Assembly: GCF_018873765.1 (NCBI RefSeq)
Contig: NC_057922.1
Coordinates: forward strand, 17,683,563 to 17,747,562
Direction of reading: 5' to 3'
From: Telopea speciosissima
Lineage: Eukaryota > Streptophyta > Magnoliopsida > Proteales > Proteaceae
Length of the DNA stretch: 64,000 nt
The notes beneath the pieces are model-generated. The model had not been told where the DNA came from. It saw nothing but the letters and a program-made list of their open reading frames with translations, and did not search any database. Below, piece by piece: positions 46,723 to 57,066 of this stretch (the stretch's first letter is position 1; each line of letters opens with the position of its first letter). The position numbers were made by a program, and so were the translations under genes.

Positions 46723-48652
46723 CATAGAATATCGGTTTTAAACTAGAATGATCATTGAAATGACATGGATCAAAAAGAGTGGAAACTGGATCATACTTCC
46801 CTGCACCAAATACAAAAATTAACTTAATCCCCCAGCTGATGAGGTTTACTAGGCTGAGAAAGTCAACACAAGGAAACCTAATAGAGAAAAAAAAAAACAA
46901 AATCACGTTAAAAGAGAACTAATAGTACATGACAGAAACTTGGACAGCAAAGAACTCTCAGTCCCTACTACCGATGGGGCTGAAACTTGGACTGAATGAA
47001 GGTCCTAATGGGTCGGTTAAGTGTCAAGATCAACCAACAGTTGGATTAGAAGAAACAAGCACCAACAGAAAATAGAAACAGATGAAAACACGGAGTCAGT
47101 AAGTCAAAGAATAATTGATAACTTTCAATCCACTAATAAGATGCCCACCAAATTCTAATCAATTGTAGTTAAGTTAGAAAGGAAGATTATATCAGAAATT
47201 GAGGTCTATCTAATGGTTAGATAGAGAGATACATTAAGCCAAAGTTACTGATATCAATGAAGTTCAACCAGAAAACGTATGAAGGATTAAAACTAACAAT
47301 AGCAGCAAAAACAGTAACTGTAGGAAAACGAGAACCTAAAATGATGCAGAAAATAATGGAAATCGCAAACAACAATTACACAATGACCACAAGGATTTTC
47401 ATGGTTCGGAAAGATTTCCTATGTCCACGGTGAGATGAGATTTGCTTCACTAACAATGGAGAATAGGTTATAGCAGCTAGTCCTCACACCTCTCTCAGAT
47501 TACAGAGAAAACCATCTACCCTACATAAGCACATATTACTGAAATACCCATCTAGCAGTACCAGGCTTCGAGGATTAGGGCCTACGGCCTCTTAAAAGCA
47601 CTTCGGAATCAACCTACAAATGCAAGCGATGGAATACAAGACATCGTACCGCCAATAAGTAACCAAGAGGAATATGATAGGTATAATAAAGAATAAAGAA
47701 AGATGGAAGTTACCTATTGATGGCCACAGTAGGAGAGAGAGAAGTTGCTGGAAAAATCAATAAAACAGTAAAAAGAAGGAAGAGAAAGACAGAAGATAGA
47801 AGAAGGGTAGGGGAAAAGAAGGATATAGCTTGGTTTCACAACCAAAACCTAGGTAAGGCTTCACCACCTACCAGTCCAAGTTTTCATCACCTTGGTTGCA
47901 CTTGATTCACTAAAAGCCCATACTCCATTGAAGAGACCCAATAGGTTGACTGTCCAAAAACGTGGAAGGGGTCTCCCTTCTCTTCTATTTCTTAATTTGA
48001 GTAGATGTAGTACAAAAAATAGAAAGCCTTGGCTACCAAGTAGCCAACAGTCAAAAATAGAAATTTCCTAGGACATCAAGTTACTAAAACAAAAAAGGAA
48101 AGTAATATTGTAATAACACCAAAATAGAAACTACTTACTATGTTGTTAATGACTTCACAAGAAAACCTATTATAAAAAACAGAAACTAATTAGTAGCAAA
48201 TCTAACATAATACTCCAGCAAGCATCTCCTCTCCACTCAAGTCACATGGGTTCCACACTCTTAATCCAATCTACTACATGACAGGCCATATTATGGTCAG
48301 AATATGAGCCTCAAGTGATACAAATATCCTATGTTTCTCAAAGGCAATTAATTAATCTGAGGAAACTGGATCATACTTCCCTGCACCAGATAAAACATCA
48401 ATTTAATCCTATGCCCAGCATATGAACTGAGAAAGCTAAAAGAAGTCAGAGAAAGAGACAAATATCCTATGTTTCTCAAAGACAACTATCAATCTGACAA
48501 ACTGTTACATCACATACATATACAAATTGGAGGATCATAACAGAGACCTACCTCTCAATACCTTACACACGGCAGGCACCTATCTTTCGGTGGTCAAAGC
48601 ATTCTATCCAAACACAAGATTTTATAAATTAATACTTCAGTATAAGCAATAC
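46723..48652. other. Probable intron sequence of an unrecognised minus-strand gene
   Basis: A 28-bp perfect direct repeat occurs at 46781-46808 and 48361-48388; read on the minus strand, both look like a splice acceptor (GTGCAG) plus a GKYDPVS-coding start. Near 47390-47440 is a CATGGTTCGGAAAG...CCACGG stretch, also seen at 49466-49495, typical of decayed plant LTR elements. A further repeat of CAAATATCCTATGTTTCTCA occurs at about 48323 and 48460. Confidence 0.3.
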
Positions 48653-49021
48653 CTGAAATCCCATAGGCCTTTGTCAGGAATGCTCAAAGTATCTTTCCTA
48701 CCTTCTTGATGATACAAAGGAATGTCACAAACTGCATACTACTTGGTCCACATATAATAGATATCTTTTGCAGGTCCCACTCCCTTGGATGCATACTCCA
48801 TCAGTATTAGAGGCAGAGTAGGCATCTTTCCATCCTTCCAACTAGAAAATTCTTCAAAAATAGGCACTATTGGACTCTTCACACAGAACTTACGGTGATA
48901 TGAATTGTACAATAAGATATTAGCCTATTTAGGATCCATCTGCTTCTGTGTTTTTCAGTGGCAGTTTCCACTTCCAGCCTCTCACTCAAATCCACAATTT
49001 TGCTAAAATATTCCTGTCTTC
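48653..49021 (-). pseudogene. Exon-like coding stretches of an unrecognised gene
   Basis: Two overlapping minus-strand readings look coding. One, 49021-48894, encodes a charged stretch with KIVDLSERLEVETATEKH and ends at a strong donor ACC/GTAAGT. The other, 48924-48653, encodes YHRKFCVKSPIVPIFEE, KMPTLPLILMEYASKG and then, after an in-frame TAG (48741-48739), CDIPLYHQEGRKDTLSIPDK, ending at the donor CAG/GTATTG. I do not recognise the family. Either the TAG marks a decayed gene, or splicing differs from what I see. Confidence 0.3.
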
Positions 49022-49958
49022 CTTTATTTGGAGAATTGAATCCATTATATATCAATTTTTTTCAGGTCTAATGGATCCAAATGTTCATGTTTATCTTTTC
49101 CTTTTTCTTTAAGTAGGACAGTAAGTCCTCTACAACTTACAGAGAGTGAAAGAGAAGGGAAGGAGAGGGGGGAGGGGGAGAAAGAGGACAATGGAGATGC
49201 ACAATGGAAGTTGAGGACCAGGAAAAGGTCCAATGGCAATTAAAAGAGCAAAAGACCCAAAGGGCAAAGGCAGAATTTTGACCGAAATCTGACAAATCCA
49301 TGAGCATGCTTTGACCTGCCAATTTGTTAGGGGTGGAAACAACATTCTGTTTCAGACATCAGCACCTTATGAATTCGTATGCACCATACAAGAGTGAAAG
49401 TGAAGGATCAACGAGCACAAAAAAAGAAAAACAAGCATACACACACAAGACAATAGATTTACATGGTTTGGAGATACCGTCTACATCCACGGAGTAATTC
49501 AATCTTCCACTAAGAACAAGAGAAGGAAAACAGTACTCTCTCTCTCTCTCTCTCTACACGCTTAACTTCTTTCTTTTTTCTCCCTTCTCCACTCTCTATT
49601 CTCTACACTCCTTTCTACCTTGTTGGTTTCTCTCTCCTTAACCTACTACACACTTCTTCCAAAGTGTCTCTAGGAAAACTCCACCTTGCTTAATCACTTC
49701 AACCACCAATCACCTCCACTCTCTTAGAAAACTCAACCGTATTGAAAACTCCACTCTTCCCCTCACTTGGAAGACTCAACTTCTCTTGAAAGCTTCAACC
49801 ACTTGAAGACTCTTCACCTTCCATTCTAATGGACAACCCAACTAGATCATTGACCCAACCCCATCAACCGGCCTGCATAAAAGCCACCAAACCCAACACA
49901 ATTCTCTTAGTACTACGAAAAAATAAATAAAAATAAAAAGATACTGAAAATTTACCAC
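49022..49958. other. Non-coding stretch with CT-rich repeat
   Basis: Contains a CT microsatellite (49536-49555) and a CATGGTTTGGAGATACC... CCACGG segment typical of LTR-element leaders. The three overlapping frames at 49045-49345 look random. Confidence 0.35.
49536..49555. repeat. (CT)n microsatellite
   Basis: About ten CT units. Confidence 0.9.
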
Positions 49959-50001
49959 CTCTCCGAGTTCTATACCAATCATCCTTATATACAGTGTCTA
50001 T
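49959..50001 (-). CDS. Candidate small exon (43 nt) of an unrecognised gene
   Basis: Acceptor TTTACAG, then an in-frame stretch reading IDTVYKDDWYRTRR, then donor AGAG/GTGG. It starts in phase 0, compatible with the end of the candidate first exon at 50839. The evidence is splice signals and protein-like composition only. Confidence 0.25.
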
Positions 50002-50838
50002 CTGTAAACACTATGAAGAGTCAACTAAAAGTGGGAGGAAAGGTTGCACTCCCTCCTCCCATGAAAAATATTGCTTCTTACTCCAAGCTAATTTCTTTTT
50101 CTGCTGAAACAGTCGAAATTGAAATAAACTGCATTTTACGTTCCATTGTTAGAAGTTGAATAAAAAATTTTATTTCTGGACCCGAACAAAGTGTGGTCTC
50201 AACAATTGAGAGAAAATTATCAAGGAGAGTTCTTTATAATAGTGCTCATGCTGAAATTTCTTGATGTCCTTCAAATGCGAAGTATAAGTAAGCAACCAAG
50301 TGAGAACGTAAGCACGAAATCTAACGTCCTTCCCCACGACAATAACATCACAGTGTTTCCAATGAAAACTTGCTAGTAAACCTTTATACAGTCCACAGTC
50401 AGCGTTGGATGTAAAAAATTTTCCATTCGTCGCTCTGAACAAAGAATTTTGACTTTCATCCAGAGACAGATATCGGAGAAAAGTTTATACGTAAGAAGAA
50501 CTCGAAACCAAATTCCTCGGTGCCCTTCAAACGTAAAGCACAATTAGGCAAAAAAATGAGTAGACAAGCATGAAACTCAATTATCAAGCCATTAAAAGAA
50601 CTTCAAAGCATTTTCTCTGAAATCCAGTGGAAAACAGAAGTAAAGCTCGAAAATACTTCATGGTGTCTGTTTAAGTTCAATTATGTGTCAATCCTTCAAA
50701 GTGAACCGCATAACAGCCATTGATTAAGAAAGAAAGCAAGAAACTTTCCTCCTCTCACCTTCTGTAGACCTTCTAAAGTAGAGTAGGAGATCAAAGTACG
50801 ACAAGGAGAAAACAGAAAGTGAGAAAAGAACTTCACAC

Positions 50839-50982
50839 CTGAGCGAGCTCGGTGACGCCATGGGAGCAGAGAAACCCTAAGTTTAACGACAAACCCCCGC
50901 ATTTTCGCAAAATTACAGAGGTATGATTGGGAACTATTGAGTTCAGACTCAGAGAGAGCGAGCTTCCCTTGCAAGTCGCCAT
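50839..50982 (-). CDS. Candidate first exon of an unrecognised gene, plastid-type N-terminus
   Basis: A minus-strand ATG at 50982 in good context (AAGCTATGGCG) opens 48 codons starting MATCKGSSLSLSLNS and ending TELAQ at a clean donor CAG/GTGTGA. The segment is rich in Ser, Leu and Asn and poor in acidic residues, like a chloroplast transit peptide. Further exon-like stretches lie downstream at 49959-50001 and 48653-49021. I do not recognise the protein. An alternative frame beginning at 51001 is also open here. Confidence 0.4.
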
Positions 50983-51148
50983 AGCTTCGTTTTAAGCCCA
51001 ACTGTAAAACTAAACTTTACATTCGGTCGGTAAAAGCAACAGAATACGATAAAAAGGGGAAACGCTTGTCCATATTTGAAGTTTACACTGGGAGGGCCAC
51101 AGCCGACAGGTATCCAAGCTTTTAAAATCCGTATAATTGATTAATGAG

Positions 51149-51280
51149 CAAGGTTTTGGAAAACCGGAATCATCCGTGAGAATCGGAGAAGAATCGGTGA
51201 GAATCATCTGGATCGGTCATGACCGATTCCGACCTGAATTGGGCGATACATTGATCTGATTTCCGATTCTTTAAACCTTG
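51149..51280. mobile_element. Foldback MITE
   Basis: The left end CAAGGTTTTGGAAAACCGGA and right end TCCGATTCTTTAAACCTTG are inverted copies; the middle holds GAATCGG words on both strands around GGATCGGTCATGACCGATTC. Confidence 0.5.
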
Positions 51281-51622
51281 GTAACAAGGACCGGAATCAC
51301 CAGAAATTGGTCAGGTTTGGGCACCAAGTGCAATCTACTAACTACAATCTTGTCCCTAAAACAATAGATAATAGTCCATGCAAGATTTCCATGTGATCGA
51401 GATCAATATACAATATGTACACTCACACTTGTATCCTGAAATCAACATTCTTGAGTTCATATAGTGTAACGATCATATGAGCAAAATGCCCACTTCAGCC
51501 CCTAGCTATGAGTGATTTTAGGTTAAGACCCATGGACAACTAAAGCCTGTTAATGTCATGCAAACTAATTAGATTTAGTTATTAAATTGGATTTGATGGA
51601 CAAATCAATTCTAATAGAATTT

Positions 51623-51646
51623 ATTTTTTTTGGGGGGGGGGGGGGT
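51623..51646. repeat. T and G homopolymer runs
   Basis: Eight T followed by about fifteen G. Confidence 0.85.
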
Positions 51647-51707
51647 GTTAGAAATCAATTCTAATAGATCCTGCATATAGAAAACATCTCTCTCTCCACT
51701 CCCTACT

Positions 51708-52236
51708 CTCCTATCTAGGGGTGCAAGTTTGGCTCTATCGGTTCGAATCCGTCTTGAGCCTGACCCTGAGGGCGGGTCAAGACTGAAAATTTCTGGCCCT
51801 AAGTCAAGGTTGGGTTAGGCTAGGGTTGAGGTCTCGGGGTGAGCCCGACCATGTTTTAAGTTATACTATAAAATATATATTGATATATATGATAAATTTT
51901 AAATGTCACACATATTTTGTTTTATAATACATTATATATGAAGATAGTAAATGATATAATACTTTATTATATCTATTATTTTATGTAAAATTGGGATAAT
52001 TTTCTCCCCAACCCAGCCCAATTATGTCCATTCCATGCATCTCCTCCTTCCCCCGCTTCATGATTAGGGCCAATCAGGGTCAGCCCGACCCGACCCTGAG
52101 GGTGGGCCTGGGTTGAATTTTTCAGGCTCTGAGTTAGGGTCAAGTTGGGTCTGTGCCCAGCTAAGGGGACTTAGGATTGGACTGAGATTTTAAAAGGCCC
52201 GACCCAACCCGACCCTGTTCCGGCCTTAATCCTATC
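51708..52236 (+). mobile_element. hAT-like non-autonomous element, copy A
   Basis: The body 51716-52228 starts TAGGGGTGCAAG and ends in a decayed CCGGCCTTA. Flanks CTCCTATC (51708-51715) and ATCCTATC (52229-52236) match at seven of eight bases. The ends carry repeated CGACCCTGA/TCAGGGTC words; the middle is very AT-rich. No transposase. Its relative at 60473-61028 is inverted. Confidence 0.75.
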
Positions 52237-52514
52237 CCTCTCTCTAGAACATTCCCATCCATCCCATCCAACCAAATGTAATCAGGGTGGGATATGCTAT
52301 CGTGATCCTCCTTTCCTTTCCTTTCAATGTAATTCCACCCTCCACACTGAAAATACTGCCCTAACTAGCTATTCCTCTCAATCAAAAGACAAAAAAAAAC
52401 AAAAACTATCCCACCCCATACTCCCTATCAAACAAACACAACCATATGTCCCCAAGAAACTTCACCCCGCAACAACATTAAGACTTCCAACCGTAAATCA
52501 AGGTATGGGTATCG

Positions 52515-52769
52515 TATCACCTATAAATTAAAATCCTCTGCAGTATGGGCATTTAGCGGTGCACTGCAGTGTAATCCTGAGAATTCGACATGTAGAAGAA
52601 ACTTCATCCAACGGTGCAAGCTCGATGCAAGGCAGTTTTTTGTTCTTTTCTTTCTTCTCAAGCTTAGCACCGTTGGATGTCGCATATTCCACGTGTCGAA
52701 CTCTCAGGCCCACACTGCAATCACTACCAGATTAGGACACTGCAAAGGATTTTTCTCCTATCACCTATA
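52515..52769. mobile_element. Foldback MITE with 11-bp flanking repeat
   Basis: The body 52526-52758 has inverted arms: AAATCCTCTGCAGTATGGGC at the left and GCAAAGGATTTTT at the right; inner arms share CATCCAACGGTGC / GCACCGTTGGATG. TATCACCTATA flanks both sides (52515-52525, 52759-52769), longer than a 9-bp Mutator duplication by two matching bases. Confidence 0.75.
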
Positions 52770-53752
52770 CGTATTGGTATTACTAGTACGTTAAACCAAT
52801 ATGGATCTGATAGTTTTGGCCAAAAAGTGATGCATTTTTTTTAATGTACTCCCAAAACAGACCTATACGGGCCGATCCATATCATATTGAAATCAAGATC
52901 GACACTGACAAATACAATCAATGATACCTAATTGATATTGATACAGATACTTGTAACCCTGCTCCCATACTAGGGGTGTCAAAACCTAGCCTGAACTAGT
53001 AAAATTTATCAAAAAAACCAGACCAGATCGAACCGAATCGATCCTTATCGGATTGGTTTTGGACTTGAGAATGATGGGACCGACTGAAAACTGAACTGCA
53101 CCGAATTGATCAATATCCAAACCGAAGACCGAACTGAATGAGACCGATAAAAAGTTAATTGAGTATGAGGTTAAGAATAGGTGAATTGATTATCCATTGA
53201 TTTCAATATTAGTAAAAAATAATAGGGAGAGTTGTTATAGATCAAGTAGTATGAAGTTATGAATAAGAAAATTGAAAGGTAATAATGTTTCCGTTGGTCT
53301 CCTTGCTCACTATACATAATTAGTTTCAACTTTGAAATGAACGGATTTGATAGTGGGGTTCATTTTGAGATTTCATGATTTCAATATTATTTATCTTCCC
53401 CTTGCAATTCATTCGTCTTGTTATGATTACAACATGAACACATCGAATCAATTTCCCTATTCTTGATTGTTTACTTATTTGACTTGAAAAAATGATCTAA
53501 AACGTTTTCACCAAATCATTTGTAAATGTTACGGATGTAAGATTTCATTATGATTTAAATCCAAATATTTCGATTTGAACATAAATTTATTACCTGATAA
53601 AATAAACAAATTGTACAGAATTTTTTATTTTAACTTTTTGTGGCGATTTGATGAGGAAACAAACTGGACCTACGAAATAGATGACCAATGAAGAAAAGAT
53701 TTTGACTTAAGTGATGAAAACAGTTTCATTCGACCTGTAACTACGAAGAAAT
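52770..53752. other. Intergenic sequence downstream of the phytocyanin gene
   Basis: From 52972 it begins AGGGGTGTCAAAACC with GAACCGAATCG words, like a decayed hAT/MULE MITE. No gene. Confidence 0.4.
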
Positions 53753-54575
53753 CTACAGCAACAGAAACCCAAATACAGTCATACAGAATAGAAAAACATA
53801 GTCGAAAACAGAACCCCCACGAGCACAAACACCCGAAATCCTTCTACTCAACAGAGACGTCGATGTTTCCTCAACAGCAGGAATACCAAATGGATGATCA
53901 ATTGGAGCAATTGATTGAGCCACCTTATTTTGAGGTATCCCTGACGGAACCACATGAGGCCTCGGAGGCAAAGCTGGCATAAGAGAGGGTGAAACAGGCA
54001 ATAAAGAGGACGAAGGGGAAGGGGAAGGGGAAGGCGAAGGCGTAGATGGAGGAGGCGGAGGCAGAGGCAATGGCGGTAGCGATGGTGGAGTTGCTGAAGC
54101 ACGGTGGACTGTAACAGAGATCTTTTGTCCAAGAACACAGTAGTTTGCGATGCTACAGATGAAGTAGTAGACGCCTACTTGGACCAAAGGAACGGTTGCC
54201 GGGCCTACCCAAAAGGACTGAAACGGGTTATCGGCGGTGCAACCCTCGTAATCTCGCCTTGATACTTGCAGTACGTTGTGGAAGTCCGATTGGAAGTCGA
54301 AAACTGCAGAAAGAAGAAGAAGAGAATTAGAAATGGGAGATATGAGAAGAGAACTCACGAAGGAATTAATTAGGTTGAGAGACAATGGTAGGAATACCAA
54401 GAGTGTCCCCAATTTGGAAAGATTGAGTGGAGGACCAGTTAGTATAGAAGTCTGTGTACGGTGGAATCGACCATATTGAATCTTCTACTCTGTGCTGCAA
54501 CCCATCTGCCAATGGCAGCCACCAAGCAACTGCAATCACTAATATTACGAGCCTGCCACATTGTGAATGATACAT
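53753..54575 (-). CDS. Early-nodulin-like phytocyanin, GPI-anchored type
   Basis: Two exons, 54398-54575 and 53753-54303, join at the family's conserved position to give 242 residues. A signal peptide (about 1-25, hydrophobic VILVIAVAWWLPLA) is followed by the plastocyanin-like domain (about 26-127): DFHNVLQVSRRDYEGC and VYYFICSIANYCVLGQK. A Pro/Ser-rich arabinogalactan-like segment (about 130-180) and a hydrophobic C-terminus suggest a GPI anchor. Of the copper ligands, H68 and C109 are present, but position 114 is Tyr instead of His; Q119 is present. The disulfide pair C81/C115 is kept. So it probably does not bind type-1 copper, like most early-nodulin-like proteins, which act at the plasma membrane and wall. 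Confidence 0.9.
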
Positions 54576-54614
54576 CGTTGAAAGAAACTAGAGACTAGAG
54601 ACTGAGAACGAGAA

Positions 54615-54617
<3 letters not shown>

Positions 54618-54646
<29 letters not shown>
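54618..54646 (-). repeat. (GA)n microsatellite in phytocyanin leader
   Basis: About 14 GA units (CT on the gene's strand), 43-71 bases before the ATG. CT-rich leaders and GAGA-type elements are common in plant promoters; whether this one acts is unknown. Confidence 0.85.
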
Positions 54647-54648
<2 letters not shown>

Positions 54649-55190
54649 AAGGACTCAAGGGTCCCAAGAGAAGGGGTGGGGAAGATGAACAGACGTCTCT
54701 TCCTTTGGAGAGAACGACCGTTACTTTATTTAGCAATTGGCGAGATTTGGATTGTAAACCGGGTAACGCAGTTCCTTACGGGTAATATGAGAAGCCCCAG
54801 TGAGTAATGGCATCATATGCTGGGGAGAAGGAGGATAGAGACGGCTTCTGGTTGCCGTCTTCGGTGACTTCTCCAGCAAGCGAATGAGAGGCGATCGATG
54901 TGAATTTCGTTTGTCAATTTCAATCGCTCAATTCATTTTTGTCACGTGTCGTTCATCAGGCTATGCACTTGACGTGCATTTGAGACGATAAAAATCCCCA
55001 AAATTGATGTACATGCTCTTCAAAACCATAATCTATTCATGATTAGAATTTCAATTCAATCTAATGTAACATGGGTTATTTTAAAATGACCACTCTGCCC
55101 CTCATGATCAATGCCCATACACGTGCTATCATTGGCCTGTGACCCCTCTCCCGAATTAAAGACTCAAATTTGACATCTGATTAATACATG
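54647..55190. other. Phytocyanin promoter region
   Basis: Upstream sequence of the minus-strand gene. No clear TATA box chosen. No other feature seen. Confidence 0.3.
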
Positions 55191-57066
55191 ATAACTTATG
55201 GGGGCGGTTTTCATGTACGGTCATGTATAAGAAGAATCTTTTACATTGGATTTTAATAACTGTCAGATTGAATTGTTTTAATCTGAACCGTCCACGAATA
55301 AAGTAATGAGATATACATTTCCTATATGGTTACTCTTTCAAATACGTTTGTATATATCAACAATAAATAAAAAAAGGGAGCTAGAACGATTAGAGAAAAG
55401 AAAAAGGGAAAGTTGTTTCGTTCTCTACAACTCTTTATTTTTTAAATACTTTATTTTTGGCCTGCAACTCCTTTTCGTTCTCTGCAACTTTTCTTCAAAC
55501 ACCGGTTTCTTTCATCTCCATCTCAACTCTCAATCGACCACACGAAAGGTACTTGTAGCTCCACGATGCAATAGATCAATGAACTTTGGAAGCAGGGGAT
55601 AGGGATTTATTACAAGCCAGGGAATCAAAATGGGGAAAGGATTATTACAAACTGATTTGAACAAATAAAAACCAAACAAAAATGGAAACTGAGACTTCAA
55701 GTGATGCTAGCAGAACCGCTTAAACAACAGCAAACTTCACGAACTGCTCCATTGCCTTCTTCACAAATGTTGCAGATACCTCCCAAATGGAATGACAAGA
55801 ACCGGAAATGGAAGTGGAGAAGTGGGGGTATTTTGGATTCCAAAGACAAGAAATCAAATACAGAAATGGAAGAGAAAGTGGCTTGGTGGATTTGGGTTGG
55901 GATTTTAGAAGATAGGAAAGATGAAAGAATATTAGAAAATGAATGGGGAAATGGATCGGTGATTGATGTTGGTAGGGTAAAACAAAAATGGTAGAAGTGG
56001 GATTAATGGATGGTTTTGGTGATAGACTAATGGAAGGTGGGTTTCAGTTGAATGGAAGAAGAACAAGAAGAGATTCGTGGGGTTTAGTTCAAAAGGAAAA
56101 ATAAGAGAGGATGAAAAGGAGGCAGCAGCATTGGTCAATGTCAGTGGCAGCGGCAACAAGCTTGGTTCTTCCCCGGCTCAGAAAGGGCCTGCGATGAACT
56201 ATCTCAGACCAAACTCTCTCTCTCTTTTCCTTTCTCTTTTTTGTTTTCTCTCTCACTCTGTTTCTTTTCTCTCTCTTTTCCTTTCTCTTTTTGTTTTCTC
56301 TCTCACTCTGTTATTTTTTTTCTCTTCTTTTATCCGATTTTCCCTTTGTTGTTTTTTTTTTTTTGTGAATCCTCTCCACTCAATCCCTCTTTTCTCTCTC
56401 ACCTCCACAATGACGGCCACCCCTCTTTTAAGATCAATAGGCAGTGGAAAATGGGAGGGGTTGGGGGGAGAGGCAAACCTCTCTGTGATTTATCCTTTCC
56501 CATTGATTCTCCCTCTTCCTGCCACAGGTTTCCTCGCTTCAACACAATCAACAGGGTCAGCATCGGCGACGAAAGCTATTCCCGGAGAGCACCAAACATT
56601 AGAAACAACAGCAACGGACATGGGGTTCGTCAATGTGGTGGGCATCGTCAAACCCTGGTGGTTCTTCTTCGTGTGTGGGTTCCGCTGCTTCAACCTTCCT
56701 CACCTTCTTAGCTTGCATCTTCCACGTATTTGAAAAAAGGAGTTGCAGAAGAAACAAAAGGAAGTTGTTTGAAGAGACAACATATTTGAAAAAATATTGC
56801 AGAGAACGAAACAAAGGAAGAAGGAAGTTGTTTCGGTTTTTCTTTTTTAATTATTGTATTTTTTAATCATTATTGATAAATACAAAAGTCTTTTACAAGT
56901 ATTTGAAAATGTATTGAAATTAACCGTAACTGTATAGGAGTTATCTACACTTACTTTATTCTTGGAAGGTTCAGATTAAAACACTTTAATCTGATGGTTA
57001 CTAAAAACCAGTGTAAAAGATTCCTCTTATACACGACCGTGCATGAAACTTTTTACCATAACTTAT
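55191..57066. mobile_element. Mutator-like element with about 330-bp inverted repeats, possible Pack-MULE
   Basis: The body 55200-57057 is flanked by a perfect 9-bp duplication ATAACTTAT (55191-55199, 57058-57066). The left arm (55200 to about 55520) and right arm (about 56740 to 57057) are inverted copies at perhaps 75%: shared words include TTTCATG.ACGGTC.TGTATA, GAATCTTTTACA, TTTTAATCTGAACC and GTTTCGTTCTCT. Long arms and a 9-bp duplication define Mutator-like elements. The interior is richer in GC, has open frames on both strands (55701-55994, 56077-56733, 56599-56814) and no transposase, so it may carry captured gene pieces. Confidence 0.85.

Noticed and set aside
50170..50442. 90-codon minus-strand frame as an exon
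   Set aside because: No suitable splice sites bound it and the translation has no pattern; nearby imperfect CCTTCAAA repeats suggest intron sequence.
53848..54138. 96-codon minus-strand frame rich in Leu and Arg
   Set aside because: It is the shadow of the Pro/Ser-rich tail of the phytocyanin in another phase.
56077..56733. 218-codon and 156-codon plus-strand frames
   Set aside because: Much of them is a CT-rich low-complexity stretch (SLFLSL repeats) read in two phases, inside a Mutator-like element; no domain.
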